Positions 16,522 through 25,153 of a DNA stretch of 64,000 nt are shown in pieces. The stretch covers positions 1,798,001-1,862,000 of the forward strand of contig NZ_JACHMM010000001.1 of assembly GCF_014204975.1 (NCBI RefSeq), written 5' to 3'. Both the position numbers and the translations under genes were made by a program. The notes under the pieces were generated by a model. It saw only the letters and a list, made by a program, of their open reading frames with translations, was not told the origin of the DNA and searched no databases. This DNA comes from Jiangella mangrovi (lineage in GTDB: Bacteria > Actinomycetota > Actinomycetes > Jiangellales > Jiangellaceae). Position 1 is the stretch's first letter. Every line of letters begins with the position of its first letter.

Positions 16522-17490
16522 CTACTCGGTGGCGATGCGATTTCCGTAGCGCCGCGCGAGCTCGTGGAACGCCTCCTTGGGTCTGCGCCCGCCGTCGCCG
16601 GTGACCGCCACGACCCCGAACCCGGCCCTGTCGAGGTCGAGACGAGGATCATCGTCATGCGGGAAGCCGGGCATGACGAAGGTGAACACGAAGCAGCCGT
16701 GCACGCCCTCCGCGTCGTACTGGTCGATGAGCTCACCGAGGTAGCGGGCTTGGACGGCCTCGTCGCGGGGGTGGTCCCCACGGATACGCGGGGGTACGGC
16801 GAACCAGTCGACGATCCAGAACGAACCGGCTCCCCGCTGCTCGGCTCCGGCAAAGGCACCGCACCCGAACTCGGTGATGACGACGGGCTTGTCGTGGTCG
16901 CGAACCAGGCTGCGCAGGCGGTCTGCGTAGCCGGCCTGGTTGCGGCGGGAGCGGTAGAGGCTGACACCGACCAGGTCGAACAGTGACCAGTCCACCTGTT
17001 CCCACCCGGCCGCGGCGTAGGTGACCGGCCCGCCGAAGCCGCGTCGCGCGGTGGTCACCGCCAGGGTGAGCAGCCGGTGGAGCCGCCTGTCGATCCTGCG
17101 CCGCAGCACGCGGTGGAACCGGACGATGAGCTTCAAGCGGAGGAACGAGCGAGGTCCGGGGACGATGCCGGGCGCGGTGTGGGAGAACTCGCTGCCGACC
17201 AGGAGCGTCACCTGGTCCGGGTGTACCCGGCGAAGTTCCTCGGCCGCCTCGGCGACGGCGGCCAGGTGCTCCAGCAGCTCCGGCTGAGGCAGCTCGGGAG
17301 CGTGGGGCCGGATGTAGACGCCGAGACCGGCCTCGAGGGCAGCGCGGGCGGCATCGATCAGCCGCGTCCCGTCCCCGATGAGCATCACCGTGGTGCAATG
17401 CAGGTCCTGGGCGATGACCCTCAGGTCCCGCCGCACCTCATCGGTGCTCGCCTCGCCGACCAGGTAGGAGATTCCGCGGACGGTCAGCAT
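16522..17490 (-). CDS. TIM-barrel protein of unknown function upstream of hen1-pnkp
   Basis: About 322 residues. The start RGISYLVGEASTDEVRRDL, the strand-like YIRPHAPEL, the segments GGPVTYAAAGWEQVDWSLFDLVGVSLYR and KPVVITEFGCGAF, and the later CFVFTFVMPGFP follow a glycoside-hydrolase-like (beta/alpha)8 barrel. The TEFG glutamate sits where GH5/GH53-like nucleophiles lie. Similar actinobacterial proteins are sometimes labelled abortive infection protein, which I do not regard as functional evidence. It ends 21 bp before hen1 on the same strand, so it probably leads the RNA-repair operon. A GTG at 17517 is an alternative start. Confidence 0.65.
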   Translation of the reverse strand: MLTVRGISYLVGEASTDEVRRDLRVIAQDLHCTTVMLIGDGTRLIDAARAALEAGLGVYIRPHAPELPQPELLEHLAAVAEAAEELRRVHPDQVTLLVGSEFSHTAPGIVPGPRSFLRLKLIVRFHRVLRRRIDRRLHRLLTLAVTTARRGFGGPVTYAAAGWEQVDWSLFDLVGVSLYRSRRNQAGYADRLRSLVRDHDKPVVITEFGCGAFAGAEQRGAGSFWIVDWFAVPPRIRGDHPRDEAVQARYLGELIDQYDAEGVHGCFVFTFVMPGFPHDDDPRLDLDRAGFGVVAVTGDGGRRPKEAFHELARRYGNRIATE

Positions 17491-17578
17491 GCGGTCGACG
17501 CTAGATGGACCGGCCACGGCCGGGCATCCGACTTCCGTTCAGGAGCGGATGACTTCCGGCGAGAGAGTGCCTGCGGTT

Positions 17579-17596
17579 CTCGCTCCTGGGAGTGAG
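17579..17596. promoter_or_regulatory. Candidate response-regulator binding site before the DesK-type kinase
   Basis: A near-perfect palindrome CTCGCTCCTG-GGAGTGAG lies upstream of the kinase gene. A -10-like TACTGA at about 17621 would place this site immediately upstream of the -35 region, as for an activator. A related half site (CAGGAGCG) lies at 17540-17547. The same palindrome with two changes occurs before the MMPL exporter gene at 19517-19534. Confidence 0.6.
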
Positions 17597-17630
17597 GACT
17601 TCCGAGCGGCGGGCCGTCGATACTGATCGC

Positions 17631-18833
17631 GTGGAGCTGAGCGAGTACGGCGAACGGCTGGCGACGTGGTCGCGCGGCCTGCCGCCGATCGCCGTCGACG
17701 CGGTCATCGCGGCCTTCTGCGCGCTCTACGTCACGCTCGACGCCGGCGTCGAGCACCGGTTCGTCTGGTGGGTCCCCCTGGCCGCGTCCGCGAACGCCCT
17801 CCCGCTGCTGTGGCGCCGGCAGTACCCGTTCGCCGTCACCGCCATCACCGGCGTCACCACGACGGCGCTCTCGATGGCCGGCGGGCTCAACGACATCCCG
17901 GTGGCACAACTGGTCGCCACCTACACGTTCGCGGCCCTGTCGCCGCCGCTCAAGCGGCTGATCGCGGTGGCCGGCACCGTCGTCGGCGTCTCGGTGTCGA
18001 TCCTGCTGCCCGAGGACGAGGCGCTGAACATCGGCGTCATCGGCATCTTCTTCGCCGGCGCCTACGCGCTCGGCGTCTCGGCCCGGGCCCGCCGCCTCCG
18101 CATCGCCATGCTCGAGGAACGGGAGCTGCGGCTCACGCAGCAGCAGGAGACGGCCGCGACCCGCGAGCGCGAGCGCATCGCCCGCGAGATGCACGACATC
18201 CTGGCCCACTCGATGAGCCTCGTCGTCGTGCAGGCCGAGGCCGGGCCGGTCGCCGTCCGGCACGACCCCGCCCGCGCGGAGCAGATGTTCGACACCATCT
18301 CCCTGACCGCCCGCGACGCGCTGGCGCAGCTGCGGCGGGTCCTCGGCGTCCTGCACACGGGCGACGACGGCGTCAGCCTGCGGTCCCCGCAACCCGGCCT
18401 CGAGGCGCTCCCCGATCTGGTCCGCCGGGTCGGCGACACCGGCCTCACCGCCACGCTCACCGAGGACGGCGACGCACGGCCGCTGCCGCCGGACCTGGCT
18501 GCGACGGCGTACCGCATCGTCCAGGAGTCGCTGACCAACACCGTCAAGCATGCGGCGGCGAGCGCCGTCGATGTGCGGCTGACCTGGTCCGACTCCGAGC
18601 TGCGCATCGAGGTGTCCGACGACGGCGCCGGCGCACCGTCGTCGATCGACGGCACCGGGAACGGGCTGATCGGGATGCGCGAGCGCGTCGCGGCCGCGAG
18701 CGGGTCGTTCGACGCGGGACCCGGGCCGGGCGGGGTGGGGTTCCGCGTGCGCGCCTCGGTGCCCTTAGATCGCCCCAGGGCCGACCGCCAGGTCCTGGGC
18801 GGCGGCGAGTCCCGGGAGGAAAAGGCAGAATAG
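17631..18833 (+). CDS. Sensor histidine kinase, DesK/NarX-like
   Basis: About 400 residues. Four to five hydrophobic segments in the first 150 residues form a membrane sensor. The HisKA_3 phosphoacceptor helix is REMHDILAHSMSLVV. The HATPase_c domain has NTVKHAAA (N box) and DDGAGAP and GLIGMRERV (G boxes). It should phosphorylate the response regulator encoded 4 bp downstream. I chose the GTG at 17631, because a GTG at 17592 lies inside the palindromic operator and a -10-like TACTGA directly precedes 17631, suggesting a leaderless mRNA. The likely output is the MMPL exporter gene downstream. Confidence 0.87.
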   Translation: MELSEYGERLATWSRGLPPIAVDAVIAAFCALYVTLDAGVEHRFVWWVPLAASANALPLLWRRQYPFAVTAITGVTTTALSMAGGLNDIPVAQLVATYTFAALSPPLKRLIAVAGTVVGVSVSILLPEDEALNIGVIGIFFAGAYALGVSARARRLRIAMLEERELRLTQQQETAATRERERIAREMHDILAHSMSLVVVQAEAGPVAVRHDPARAEQMFDTISLTARDALAQLRRVLGVLHTGDDGVSLRSPQPGLEALPDLVRRVGDTGLTATLTEDGDARPLPPDLAATAYRIVQESLTNTVKHAAASAVDVRLTWSDSELRIEVSDDGAGAPSSIDGTGNGLIGMRERVAAASGSFDAGPGPGGVGFRVRASVPLDRPRADRQVLGGGESREEKAE

Positions 18834-18837
18834 GCGC

Positions 18838-19527
18838 GTGCCCGAGCCGACCATCCGTGTGCTCATCGCCGACGACCAGGCGCTGGTGCGGGGCGGCTTC
18901 GCGATGATCCTCGACGTGCAGCCGGACATCAGCGTCGTCGGCGAGGCCGAGGACGGCGTGCGCGCCGTCGCCGCCGCACGTGAGCTGCGCCCCGACGTCG
19001 TGCTCATGGACGTACGGATGCCGCACATGGACGGCATCGAGGCGACCGCCGCGATCTGCCGCGAGACCGACGCCCGCGTGCTCGTCCTCACGACGTTCGA
19101 CCTCGACGAGTACGTGTACGACGCGCTGAGGGCCGGCGCCAGCGGGTTCCTGCTCAAGGACATGCGCCGCGACGAGCTGGTCGAGGCGGTCCGCGTCGTC
19201 GCGTCCGGCGAGGCGCTGCTGGCGCCGTCGGTCACCCGGCGGCTCATCGCCGACGTCGTCGGCCGCGGCGGGCCTCCGCCGGGCGCGGGCCAGGGCGCCG
19301 ACGACGGCCGGCTCGACGTGCTGACCGCGCGGGAGACCGAGACGCTGCGCCAGGTCGCGCGCGGGCTGTCGAACGCCGAGATCGCCGCGGAGCTGTTCGT
19401 CACCGAGCACACTGTCAAGACGCACGTGAGCAGCATGCTCAGCAAGCTCGGCCTGCGCGACCGCGTCCAGGCGGTCGTGCTCGCGTACGAGACCGGCCTG
19501 GTCACGCCTGGGGATTCTCACTCCTGA
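18838..19527 (+). CDS. NarL/LuxR-family response regulator
   Basis: A 229-residue two-domain regulator. The receiver has the acidic pair DD (residues 12-13), the phosphoacceptor D58 in VVLMDVRMP and the conserved K in FLLKD. The C-terminal LuxR helix-turn-helix is LTARETETLRQVARGLSNAEI with EHTVKTHVSSMLSKLGLRDR. The GTG at 18838 has a strong ribosome site (GGGAGGAAAAGG) and begins 4 bp after the kinase stop, so the two form an operon. Palindromes before the kinase and before the MMPL gene are its likely targets. Confidence 0.92.
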   Translation: MPEPTIRVLIADDQALVRGGFAMILDVQPDISVVGEAEDGVRAVAAARELRPDVVLMDVRMPHMDGIEATAAICRETDARVLVLTTFDLDEYVYDALRAGASGFLLKDMRRDELVEAVRVVASGEALLAPSVTRRLIADVVGRGGPPPGAGQGADDGRLDVLTARETETLRQVARGLSNAEIAAELFVTEHTVKTHVSSMLSKLGLRDRVQAVVLAYETGLVTPGDSHS

Positions 19528-19557
19528 GAGCGAGGCCCCCCGCTCCTGCGAGCGGGG
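19517..19557. promoter_or_regulatory. Tandem operator pair before the MMPL gene (second site also a strong hairpin)
   Basis: CTCACTCCTGAGAGCGAG (19517-19534) repeats the palindrome found before the kinase gene. A second copy of the CGCTCCTG-GAGCG pattern follows 22 bp further on, within a hairpin of 9-bp arms (19537-19545 and 19550-19558) and a 4-nt loop. A 22-bp phase puts both centres on the same DNA face. The second element could also act as a terminator for the regulator gene, although no T-run follows it. The first site overlaps the last codons of the regulator. Confidence 0.55.
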
Positions 19558-19642
19558 GCGGAATCCGCTCTCGGCGGCGATTCGCCGGCAGGGGCTCCAG
19601 GGACACGATCGACCCAGTCGATCACATCTCTGGGAGGCCGCC

Positions 19643-21745
19643 ATGTTGCGCCGCATCACGGGGTTCGCCGTCAGGCGGCCCCTCGTCGTCATCCTCGCCT
19701 GGGTCGCCGTCATCGCCGCCGGGTTCGGCATCGGCACCGGCGTCTTCGCGAACCTCACCTCCGACGTCGGCACCGTCCCGGGCAGCGAGTCCGCCCGGGC
19801 CGAGCAGAGCGTCGACGACGCCGCTCCGCAGCCCGACACCATCACCTCGGTCATCACCGGCGTCGGCGCGTCCGACCCCGGGCTCACCGCCGCGCTCACC
19901 GACGTCGCGGCGCTGCCGGGCATCGCAGGCGTCTCACCGCCACTCCCGTCGGAGGACGGCGGCGCGGTGCTGGTCGAGATCGACCTCGCGCCGGGGCTCG
20001 AGGACGACGGCGAGGGCGAGGCGACCGCCGCGGCCGAGCGGCTCGAGGCGATCGACGCCGGCTCGGTCGTCGTCGCCGGCGGCCCGCTCTCCGAGGTCGA
20101 GTTCGCCGACACCGCCCAGGAGGACGTTGCCCGCGCGGAGATGCTGTCCATGCCGGTCGTACTGATCCTGCTGCTGGTGGTGTTCGGCGGGCTGCTCGCC
20201 GCCGGGCTGCCGCTGCTGATCGCGATGGTCGGCGTCGGCGCGACGTTCGGCATCCTGTTCACGTTCAGCCAGGTCACCGGCGTGTCGGTGTACTCGATCC
20301 AGATCACGACGATGCTGGCCGTCGGCCTCGCCGTCGACTACGCGCTGCTGATGGTCAGCCGGTTCCGCGAGGAGCGGCGGACGGCGCCCGACGTGCGCGA
20401 GGCGGTACTGCGGACCTCGGCGACCGCCGGGCGGACGGTCGTGTTCTCCGGGCTGACGGTGGCGGTGGCGCTGGCCGGGCTGGTGGTCTTCAACGACCCG
20501 TTCCTGCGCTCGATGGGGCTGGCCGGGTCCGCCGTCGTGCTGGCCGACATGGCCGCCGCCCTCACCCTGCTGCCGGCGCTGCTGGCGAAGTTCGGCCACC
20601 GGATCAAGCCGTCCCCGGAACGCGACGAGAACGACGGCGTGTTCGCCCGCGTCGCCCGCGGCGTGCAGCGCCGGCCCGTCCTCACCCTGGTCACGACGGC
20701 GGCCGCGCTGGTCACGCTCGCGGTGCCGGTCGCGGACATGCACATCTCGCAGGGCGACCCGCGGATGCTCCCGACGTCGACCGACACCCGCGAGCTGTGG
20801 TCGCAACTCGGCACCCACTTCCCCGAGCAGGCGCGCTGGGCGGGCGACATCCAGATCGTGGCCTCGGCACCGGCCGCCTCCGTCGACGGGCTGCGCACCA
20901 CCGTCGAGGACCTGCCCGGCATCGAGTCCGTCGAGGTCGTGCCGCTGAGCGACGACCTGACCGGGCTGGCGGCGACCCCGTCGGGCCACGCCGAGGGCCA
21001 GGCCGCCCAGGACGCCGTCACCACGATCCGCGAGCTCGACCTGCCGTACGAGGTCCAGGTCGGCGGCGACACCGCGACACTGGTCGACTACCAGGCGATG
21101 CTCGGCGACCGGCTGCCGTGGGCGATCGCGCTGGTGGCGCTCGGCACGCTGGCGCTGCTGTTCGCCTTCACCGGCTCGATCCTGCTGCCGATCAAGGCCA
21201 TCCTCACCAACCTGTTGAGCATCGGCGCCGCCCTCGGCGTGGTCGTCTGGGTGTTCCAGCGGGGTCACTTCGCCGGACTGGTCGGCGCCGACGGCCTCGG
21301 CTACCTGCACCTGACCGTCCCGATCCTGGTCGGCGCCATCGCGTTCGGGCTCTCCGTCGACTACGAGGTGTTCCTGCTGTCGCGGATCCGCGAGCGCTGG
21401 CTGGCCGGCGACGGCGCTGCCGGGTCGGTGGTGGCGGGGCTGCAGCGGACCGGTGGCATCGTCACGGCGGCCGCGCTGATCATCGGGGTCGTCTTCGCCG
21501 GGTTCGTGTTCGGCGGGTTCGCGCCGATCAAGGCGATCGGGCTGGGGCTGGTGCTGGCGATCGCCCTGGACGCCGTCGTGGTCCGGATGCTCCTGGTCCC
21601 GGCGACGATGACGCTGCTGGGGTCGCGGAACTGGTGGCTGCCCCGGCCGCTGCGACGGCTGCACGAGCGGCTGGCCCTCTCGGAGTCGGCGCCGGCGGGA
21701 CAGGATGAGGTACCGGCCGAGCGCGGCCCCGCCTTGGTGGGCTGA
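19643..21745 (+). CDS. MMPL/RND-superfamily membrane transporter
   Basis: A 700-residue RND transporter of the MMPL/YdfJ type. Each half has one hydrophobic helix, a large extracytoplasmic loop and a bundle of five further helices, about 12 spans in total. The proton-relay region VGLAVDYALLMVSRFREE in the first half and LSVDYEVFLLSRIRERW in the second are diagnostic. Such proteins export lipids or hydrophobic compounds. The start ATG has a good ribosome site (GGGAGG). Its position after the two-component pair and the matching operators suggest it is the regulated output. Confidence 0.9.
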   Translation: MLRRITGFAVRRPLVVILAWVAVIAAGFGIGTGVFANLTSDVGTVPGSESARAEQSVDDAAPQPDTITSVITGVGASDPGLTAALTDVAALPGIAGVSPPLPSEDGGAVLVEIDLAPGLEDDGEGEATAAAERLEAIDAGSVVVAGGPLSEVEFADTAQEDVARAEMLSMPVVLILLLVVFGGLLAAGLPLLIAMVGVGATFGILFTFSQVTGVSVYSIQITTMLAVGLAVDYALLMVSRFREERRTAPDVREAVLRTSATAGRTVVFSGLTVAVALAGLVVFNDPFLRSMGLAGSAVVLADMAAALTLLPALLAKFGHRIKPSPERDENDGVFARVARGVQRRPVLTLVTTAAALVTLAVPVADMHISQGDPRMLPTSTDTRELWSQLGTHFPEQARWAGDIQIVASAPAASVDGLRTTVEDLPGIESVEVVPLSDDLTGLAATPSGHAEGQAAQDAVTTIRELDLPYEVQVGGDTATLVDYQAMLGDRLPWAIALVALGTLALLFAFTGSILLPIKAILTNLLSIGAALGVVVWVFQRGHFAGLVGADGLGYLHLTVPILVGAIAFGLSVDYEVFLLSRIRERWLAGDGAAGSVVAGLQRTGGIVTAAALIIGVVFAGFVFGGFAPIKAIGLGLVLAIALDAVVVRMLLVPATMTLLGSRNWWLPRPLRRLHERLALSESAPAGQDEVPAERGPALVG

Positions 21746-21789
21746 CCCCGTCGTCGATGAGTACGGCCGGGTGGGCCAGTCTGAGGGTC

Positions 21790-22257
21790 ATGGAGAACTT
21801 CGTGAACCCTCGGCTGGCCCGCCTCGGCGTCCTGCTGGGCGGGTGGGAGCTGACGACGTCGCAGGGCGACCGGGTCATGAGCAGGGCACGCACGACGTTC
21901 CGCTGGCTCGACGGCGGCCGCTTCCTCTCCCAGCGGACCGATCCGCAGACCGAACTGGTCCCCGAGTGGGAGGGCCTGGCGCCGGCCTGGACGGATAGCA
22001 TCACCGGGCTCGACGACCACTCCGACGCCTTCACCGTCCTCTACACCGACTCCCGCAACGTCTGCCGCGTCTACGCGATGACCTTCGACGACGGGCAGTG
22101 GGTCATGACCTCGCGGCCGGCCGCGGACTTCCACCAGCGCTTCATCGGTGTCGTCGCGGCGGACGCGACGGCGATCGACGGGCGCTGGGAGGCCTCCCCC
22201 GACGGCCGCGTCTGGGCCACCGACTTCGACGTCAGCTACCGCCGCCTGGCGGACTGA
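21790..22257 (+). CDS. DUF1579/lipocalin-like small protein
   Basis: A 155-residue protein starting MENFVNPRLARLGVLLGGWELTTSQG, with alternating strands such as TTFRWLDGGRFLSQRTD and YAMTFDDGQWVM and a C-terminal VWATDFDVSYRRL. The pattern fits a small beta-barrel of the DUF1579/SRPBCC-neighbour type, often found beside regulators and of unknown function. No signal peptide is present. It overlaps the convergent ECF sigma gene by 26 bp at the 3' ends. Confidence 0.65.
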   Translation: MENFVNPRLARLGVLLGGWELTTSQGDRVMSRARTTFRWLDGGRFLSQRTDPQTELVPEWEGLAPAWTDSITGLDDHSDAFTVLYTDSRNVCRVYAMTFDDGQWVMTSRPAADFHQRFIGVVAADATAIDGRWEASPDGRVWATDFDVSYRRLAD

Positions 22258-23476
22258 CCTCGCGGAGCCGACGCTCCAGCAGCCGCCGCTCGGGTTCGGT
22301 CCGGGCTGCGGCGACGGCGTCCCGGTAGGCCACGGCCGCCTCGCGACGCCGTCCGGCCCGGCGCAGCAGGTCGGCCCGGACGGCGGGCAGCAGCGGGTGG
22401 TCCGCGAGCCGGTCCACCGTGAGCCCGTCCACCGCGAGCAGCCCCGCCTCCGGCCCGTCCCGCAGGCCCACCGCCACGGCCCGGTTCAGCGCGATCGACG
22501 GCGACGGGCGCAGCACGAGCAGCGCGTCGTAGGCGGCGACGATGCGCTCCCAGTCGGTCACGTCCGCGTGGACGGCGGTGGAGTGCAGCGCCGCGATCTC
22601 GGACTGCAGCCGGTAGTAGCCGGGCGGCCGGCCGGTCGCCCGGGCCGCCGCGAGCGCCGTCAGCCCGGCCTCGATCGCGTCCCGGTCCCACCGGCCGCGG
22701 TCCTGGTCCTCCAACGTGACGAGGTCGCCGGACGTGTCGGTCCGGGCGGCGCGCCGGGCGTGCTGCAGGAGCAGCAGCGCGTGCAGGCCGAGCACCTCGT
22801 CGTCGTCCGGGAGCAACCGGGTGAGCAGGCCGGCGAGCTGGATCGCCTCGGCGGCGAGATCGTCGTGCAACGTCGCGTAGCCCTCGGTGAAGATCAGGTA
22901 GACGACGGCGAGGACGGCGGCCGTGCGCTCGGCCAGCCGGTGCGGCTCCGGGACGCGGAACCCGATGCCGGCGTGCTCGATCTTGTTCTTCGTCCGCAGC
23001 AGCCGCTGCCCCATGGTCGCCTCGCCGACCAGAAACGCCCGCGCGATCTGCCGCGTCGACAGCCCGCCGACCGTCTTCAGCGTCAGCGCGACCCGTCCCG
23101 CCATCGGCAACGCCGGATGGCAGCAGGTGAACAGCAGCTTCAACCGGTCGTCGCCGTACGGGCCGGGGTCGTCGCCGATGAGGTCGCGCTCCAGCTCGGC
23201 GAGCGCCTGCGCCTCGCGCAGCTTCGCCCGTTCGGTCTGCCGCCGCCTCAGCACGTCGACGGCCCGGCGCCGGGCCGTCGTCGTCAGCCAGGCGCTCGGG
23301 TTGTCCGGGACACCGTCGGCGGGCCAGCGTTCCAGCGCCCGCTCGACGGCGTCCTGCAGACAGTCCTCGGCCAGGTCCCAGTCGCCGGTGACCCGGATCA
23401 GGGCGGCGACGATGCGCACCCGCTCGGCGGCGACGGCGCCGGCGAGCGCCGCGCGGGCGCCGGGACCGTCGGTCAC
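22232..23476 (-). CDS. ECF-type RNA polymerase sigma factor with C-terminal extension (ECF42-like)
   Basis: A 414-residue protein. Region 2 (AAERVRIVAALIRVTGDWDLAEDCLQDAV) and region 4 (LTLKTVGGLSTRQIARAF) lie in the first 170 residues. The remaining 240 residues form the TPR-like DUF6596 extension (AVYLIFTEGYAT, IALNRAVA) typical of COG4941/ECF42 sigmas. These sigmas are usually encoded next to YCII/DGPF proteins rather than an anti-sigma factor, which is the case here: the YCII gene ends 7 bp upstream. The GTG at 23476 gives MTDGPGARAAL. Confidence 0.9.
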   Translation of the reverse strand: MTDGPGARAALAGAVAAERVRIVAALIRVTGDWDLAEDCLQDAVERALERWPADGVPDNPSAWLTTTARRRAVDVLRRRQTERAKLREAQALAELERDLIGDDPGPYGDDRLKLLFTCCHPALPMAGRVALTLKTVGGLSTRQIARAFLVGEATMGQRLLRTKNKIEHAGIGFRVPEPHRLAERTAAVLAVVYLIFTEGYATLHDDLAAEAIQLAGLLTRLLPDDDEVLGLHALLLLQHARRAARTDTSGDLVTLEDQDRGRWDRDAIEAGLTALAAARATGRPPGYYRLQSEIAALHSTAVHADVTDWERIVAAYDALLVLRPSPSIALNRAVAVGLRDGPEAGLLAVDGLTVDRLADHPLLPAVRADLLRRAGRRREAAVAYRDAVAAARTEPERRLLERRLREVSPPGGGS

Positions 23477-23483
23477 CCGTCCG

Positions 23484-23822
23484 TCACCCGTCGAGGGGCC
23501 AGAACGGCCGCAGCTCGAGCCGTCCGGTGTAGGCCATGGAGTGCTTCGACGCGACCTCGATCGCCTCGTCCAGGTCGGCGCACTCGAGCACGTCGAAGCC
23601 GACGATCCACTCGTTCGACTCCGCGAACGGGCCGTCGGTGACCAGCAGCTGGCCGTCGCGCACCCGCACCGTCGTCGCCGCGGAGGCCGGCCGCAGCCGG
23701 TCGCCGATGACGTGCTTGCCGGCGCCGGTGACGTAGTCGAACCACTCCTCGATGTCCGGCGCGGCCTTGGCGTCGGCCTCGGTGTGGTCCGGGTCCGTGC
23801 AGACGAACATCAGGTACTTCAT
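23484..23822 (-). CDS. YCII/DGPF-domain protein, partner of the ECF sigma
   Basis: A 112-residue protein beginning MKYLMFVCTD, with the signature VTDGPFAESNEWIVGFDVLEC and the C-terminal LELRPFWPLDG. The family has a ferredoxin-like alpha/beta fold and is the standard neighbour of ECF42 sigma factors, where it is thought to be a target or accessory protein. It sits directly upstream of the sigma gene in the same orientation. Confidence 0.9.
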   Translation of the reverse strand: MKYLMFVCTDPDHTEADAKAAPDIEEWFDYVTGAGKHVIGDRLRPASAATTVRVRDGQLLVTDGPFAESNEWIVGFDVLECADLDEAIEVASKHSMAYTGRLELRPFWPLDG

Positions 23823-23904
23823 GGGACTCTCCTTCGCTGGACGGTGTCGCGATACGCCCCCACGACGAACGGGGCGGTGGCGATCCGACACCCCAGCGGC
23901 GAAT

Positions 23905-24531
23905 CTACGTCGCGAAATCGATCCGCATGACGGCGCGACGCTTGGTGGGCCGGCTGACCTGCGTGAACCCGGCCGCCTCGTAGATCTGCCGAGCGCCGAC
24001 GAACAGCTCGCCCCAGGTGACCTCCTTGCCCGGCTCGGTGATCATCGAGTACGCCTCCAGCGCCCTGGCGCCGCGGTCGCGGGCGTAGCCGACGGTCGCC
24101 GCGGCCAGGTGGTACGCCAGGCCGCGGCCGCGGTACTCACGCCGGACGATCGTGCAGGTCACCGCCCAGACGCTGTCGTCCTCGCGGTCCTCGTCGCGGC
24201 CCTTCCACGGAACCGGGCTACGGCCTCGGGTCAGCTTCGGATACGCGGTGCGCGGCTCGACGGCGACCCAGCCGGCCGGGTCGCCGTCGACGTAGGCGAC
24301 CAGCCCGCTGGTGCGCTCCGCCTCGGGGTCATCGGCGCCGGTCTGCGCCTGTTGCGCCTCGACCCGTTCGTCGAACGTGCTGTCGCGCCAGATCCAGCCC
24401 TCGACCTTGAACCACTGGCAGCGGCAGCGGGCCGCGTAGTCGGCCGTCCCGAAGACCAGGCCGAGGTCGTGCCAGGACGCCTCGTTGGCCGGGACGACCC
24501 GCACCTGGTCCGCGGTGATCGGCTCCTTCAC
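23905..24531 (-). CDS. GNAT-family N-acetyltransferase
   Basis: A 208-residue acetyltransferase. The acetyl-CoA loop is RREYRGRGLAYHLAAATV (R/Q-x-x-G-x-G/A), preceded by VWAVTCTIV, and the C-terminal strand IYEAAGFTQVSRPTKRRAVMR is typical. A Cys-rich stretch, YAARCRCQWFK, near the N-terminus is characteristic of a subgroup common in actinobacteria whose substrate is unknown. The GTG at 24531 overlaps the stop of the upstream DinB gene (GTGA), so the two are cotranslated. Confidence 0.8.
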   Translation of the reverse strand: MKEPITADQVRVVPANEASWHDLGLVFGTADYAARCRCQWFKVEGWIWRDSTFDERVEAQQAQTGADDPEAERTSGLVAYVDGDPAGWVAVEPRTAYPKLTRGRSPVPWKGRDEDREDDSVWAVTCTIVRREYRGRGLAYHLAAATVGYARDRGARALEAYSMITEPGKEVTWGELFVGARQIYEAAGFTQVSRPTKRRAVMRIDFAT

Positions 24532-25106
24532 TGGGCCGACGGCTGCTGAGGCTGCGGCGGGTCCTCGCCCACGCGGCCGTCCACGTTCTCGCGGAGGAGG
24601 TCGGCGTGCCCGGCGTGGCGGATGTAGTGCTCCGCCGCGTCGACCAGGACGCGGCGCAGGTTGGGGTGCGCGCCGGACTCGGTCGTGAAGATCGACGGCT
24701 GGTCCAGGCCGCCCTTCGCGAGCACCGTCGCCCAGGCGGCGCGCGACCGCTCGACCGACGCGCGCCAGAGTGCGTACAGCTCCTCGGGCGTGTCGTCGGC
24801 CGCGGAGTGCCAGTCCCAGTTGGAGTCGGCGTCGAAGTTCTCCTGCTTCCACGGCTCGGGCATGTGGTCGCCGGTGATGAACTCGGCGATGCGCAGGTCC
24901 TCGCAGAGCGCCATGTGCTTGAGCAGCCCGCCGAGCGTCATGGTCGACGGCGGCAGCGGCTTGTTCAGCGCCGCGGCGTCGAGGCCGTCGCACTTCCAGG
25001 CGAACTGCGCCCTCGCGCGGTCGAGGGCGAACATCAGCATCTCGACCTCGTCGCCGTCCATCGACTCCTTGATGACGGTCATGTCCTGTAGGTCCATGGG
25101 CGCCAC
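24528..25106 (-). CDS. DinB/DUF664-family protein
   Basis: A 192-residue four-helix-bundle protein. The helices carry the histidine pattern of DinB-like metal sites (LGGLLKHMALCEDLRIAEF and LVDAAEHYIRHAGHADLLRE). The family includes mycothiol- or bacillithiol-dependent transferases; the exact activity here is unknown. The start is GTG at 25106 or ATG at 25097. It is divergent from the WYL regulator and heads a two-gene operon with the GNAT gene. Confidence 0.8.
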   Translation of the reverse strand: MAPMDLQDMTVIKESMDGDEVEMLMFALDRARAQFAWKCDGLDAAALNKPLPPSTMTLGGLLKHMALCEDLRIAEFITGDHMPEPWKQENFDADSNWDWHSAADDTPEELYALWRASVERSRAAWATVLAKGGLDQPSIFTTESGAHPNLRRVLVDAAEHYIRHAGHADLLRENVDGRVGEDPPQPQQPSAQ

Positions 25107-25153
25107 GCTAGAGTGGGTTCCGGACGTTCCGCTTCCGGATCGGCGGTTCTTTG

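Noticed and set aside
16522-17490. Abortive-infection function for the TIM-barrel protein
   Set aside because: The label is attached to similar proteins in annotation but the sequence shows a glycosidase-like barrel, not a known abortive-infection domain.
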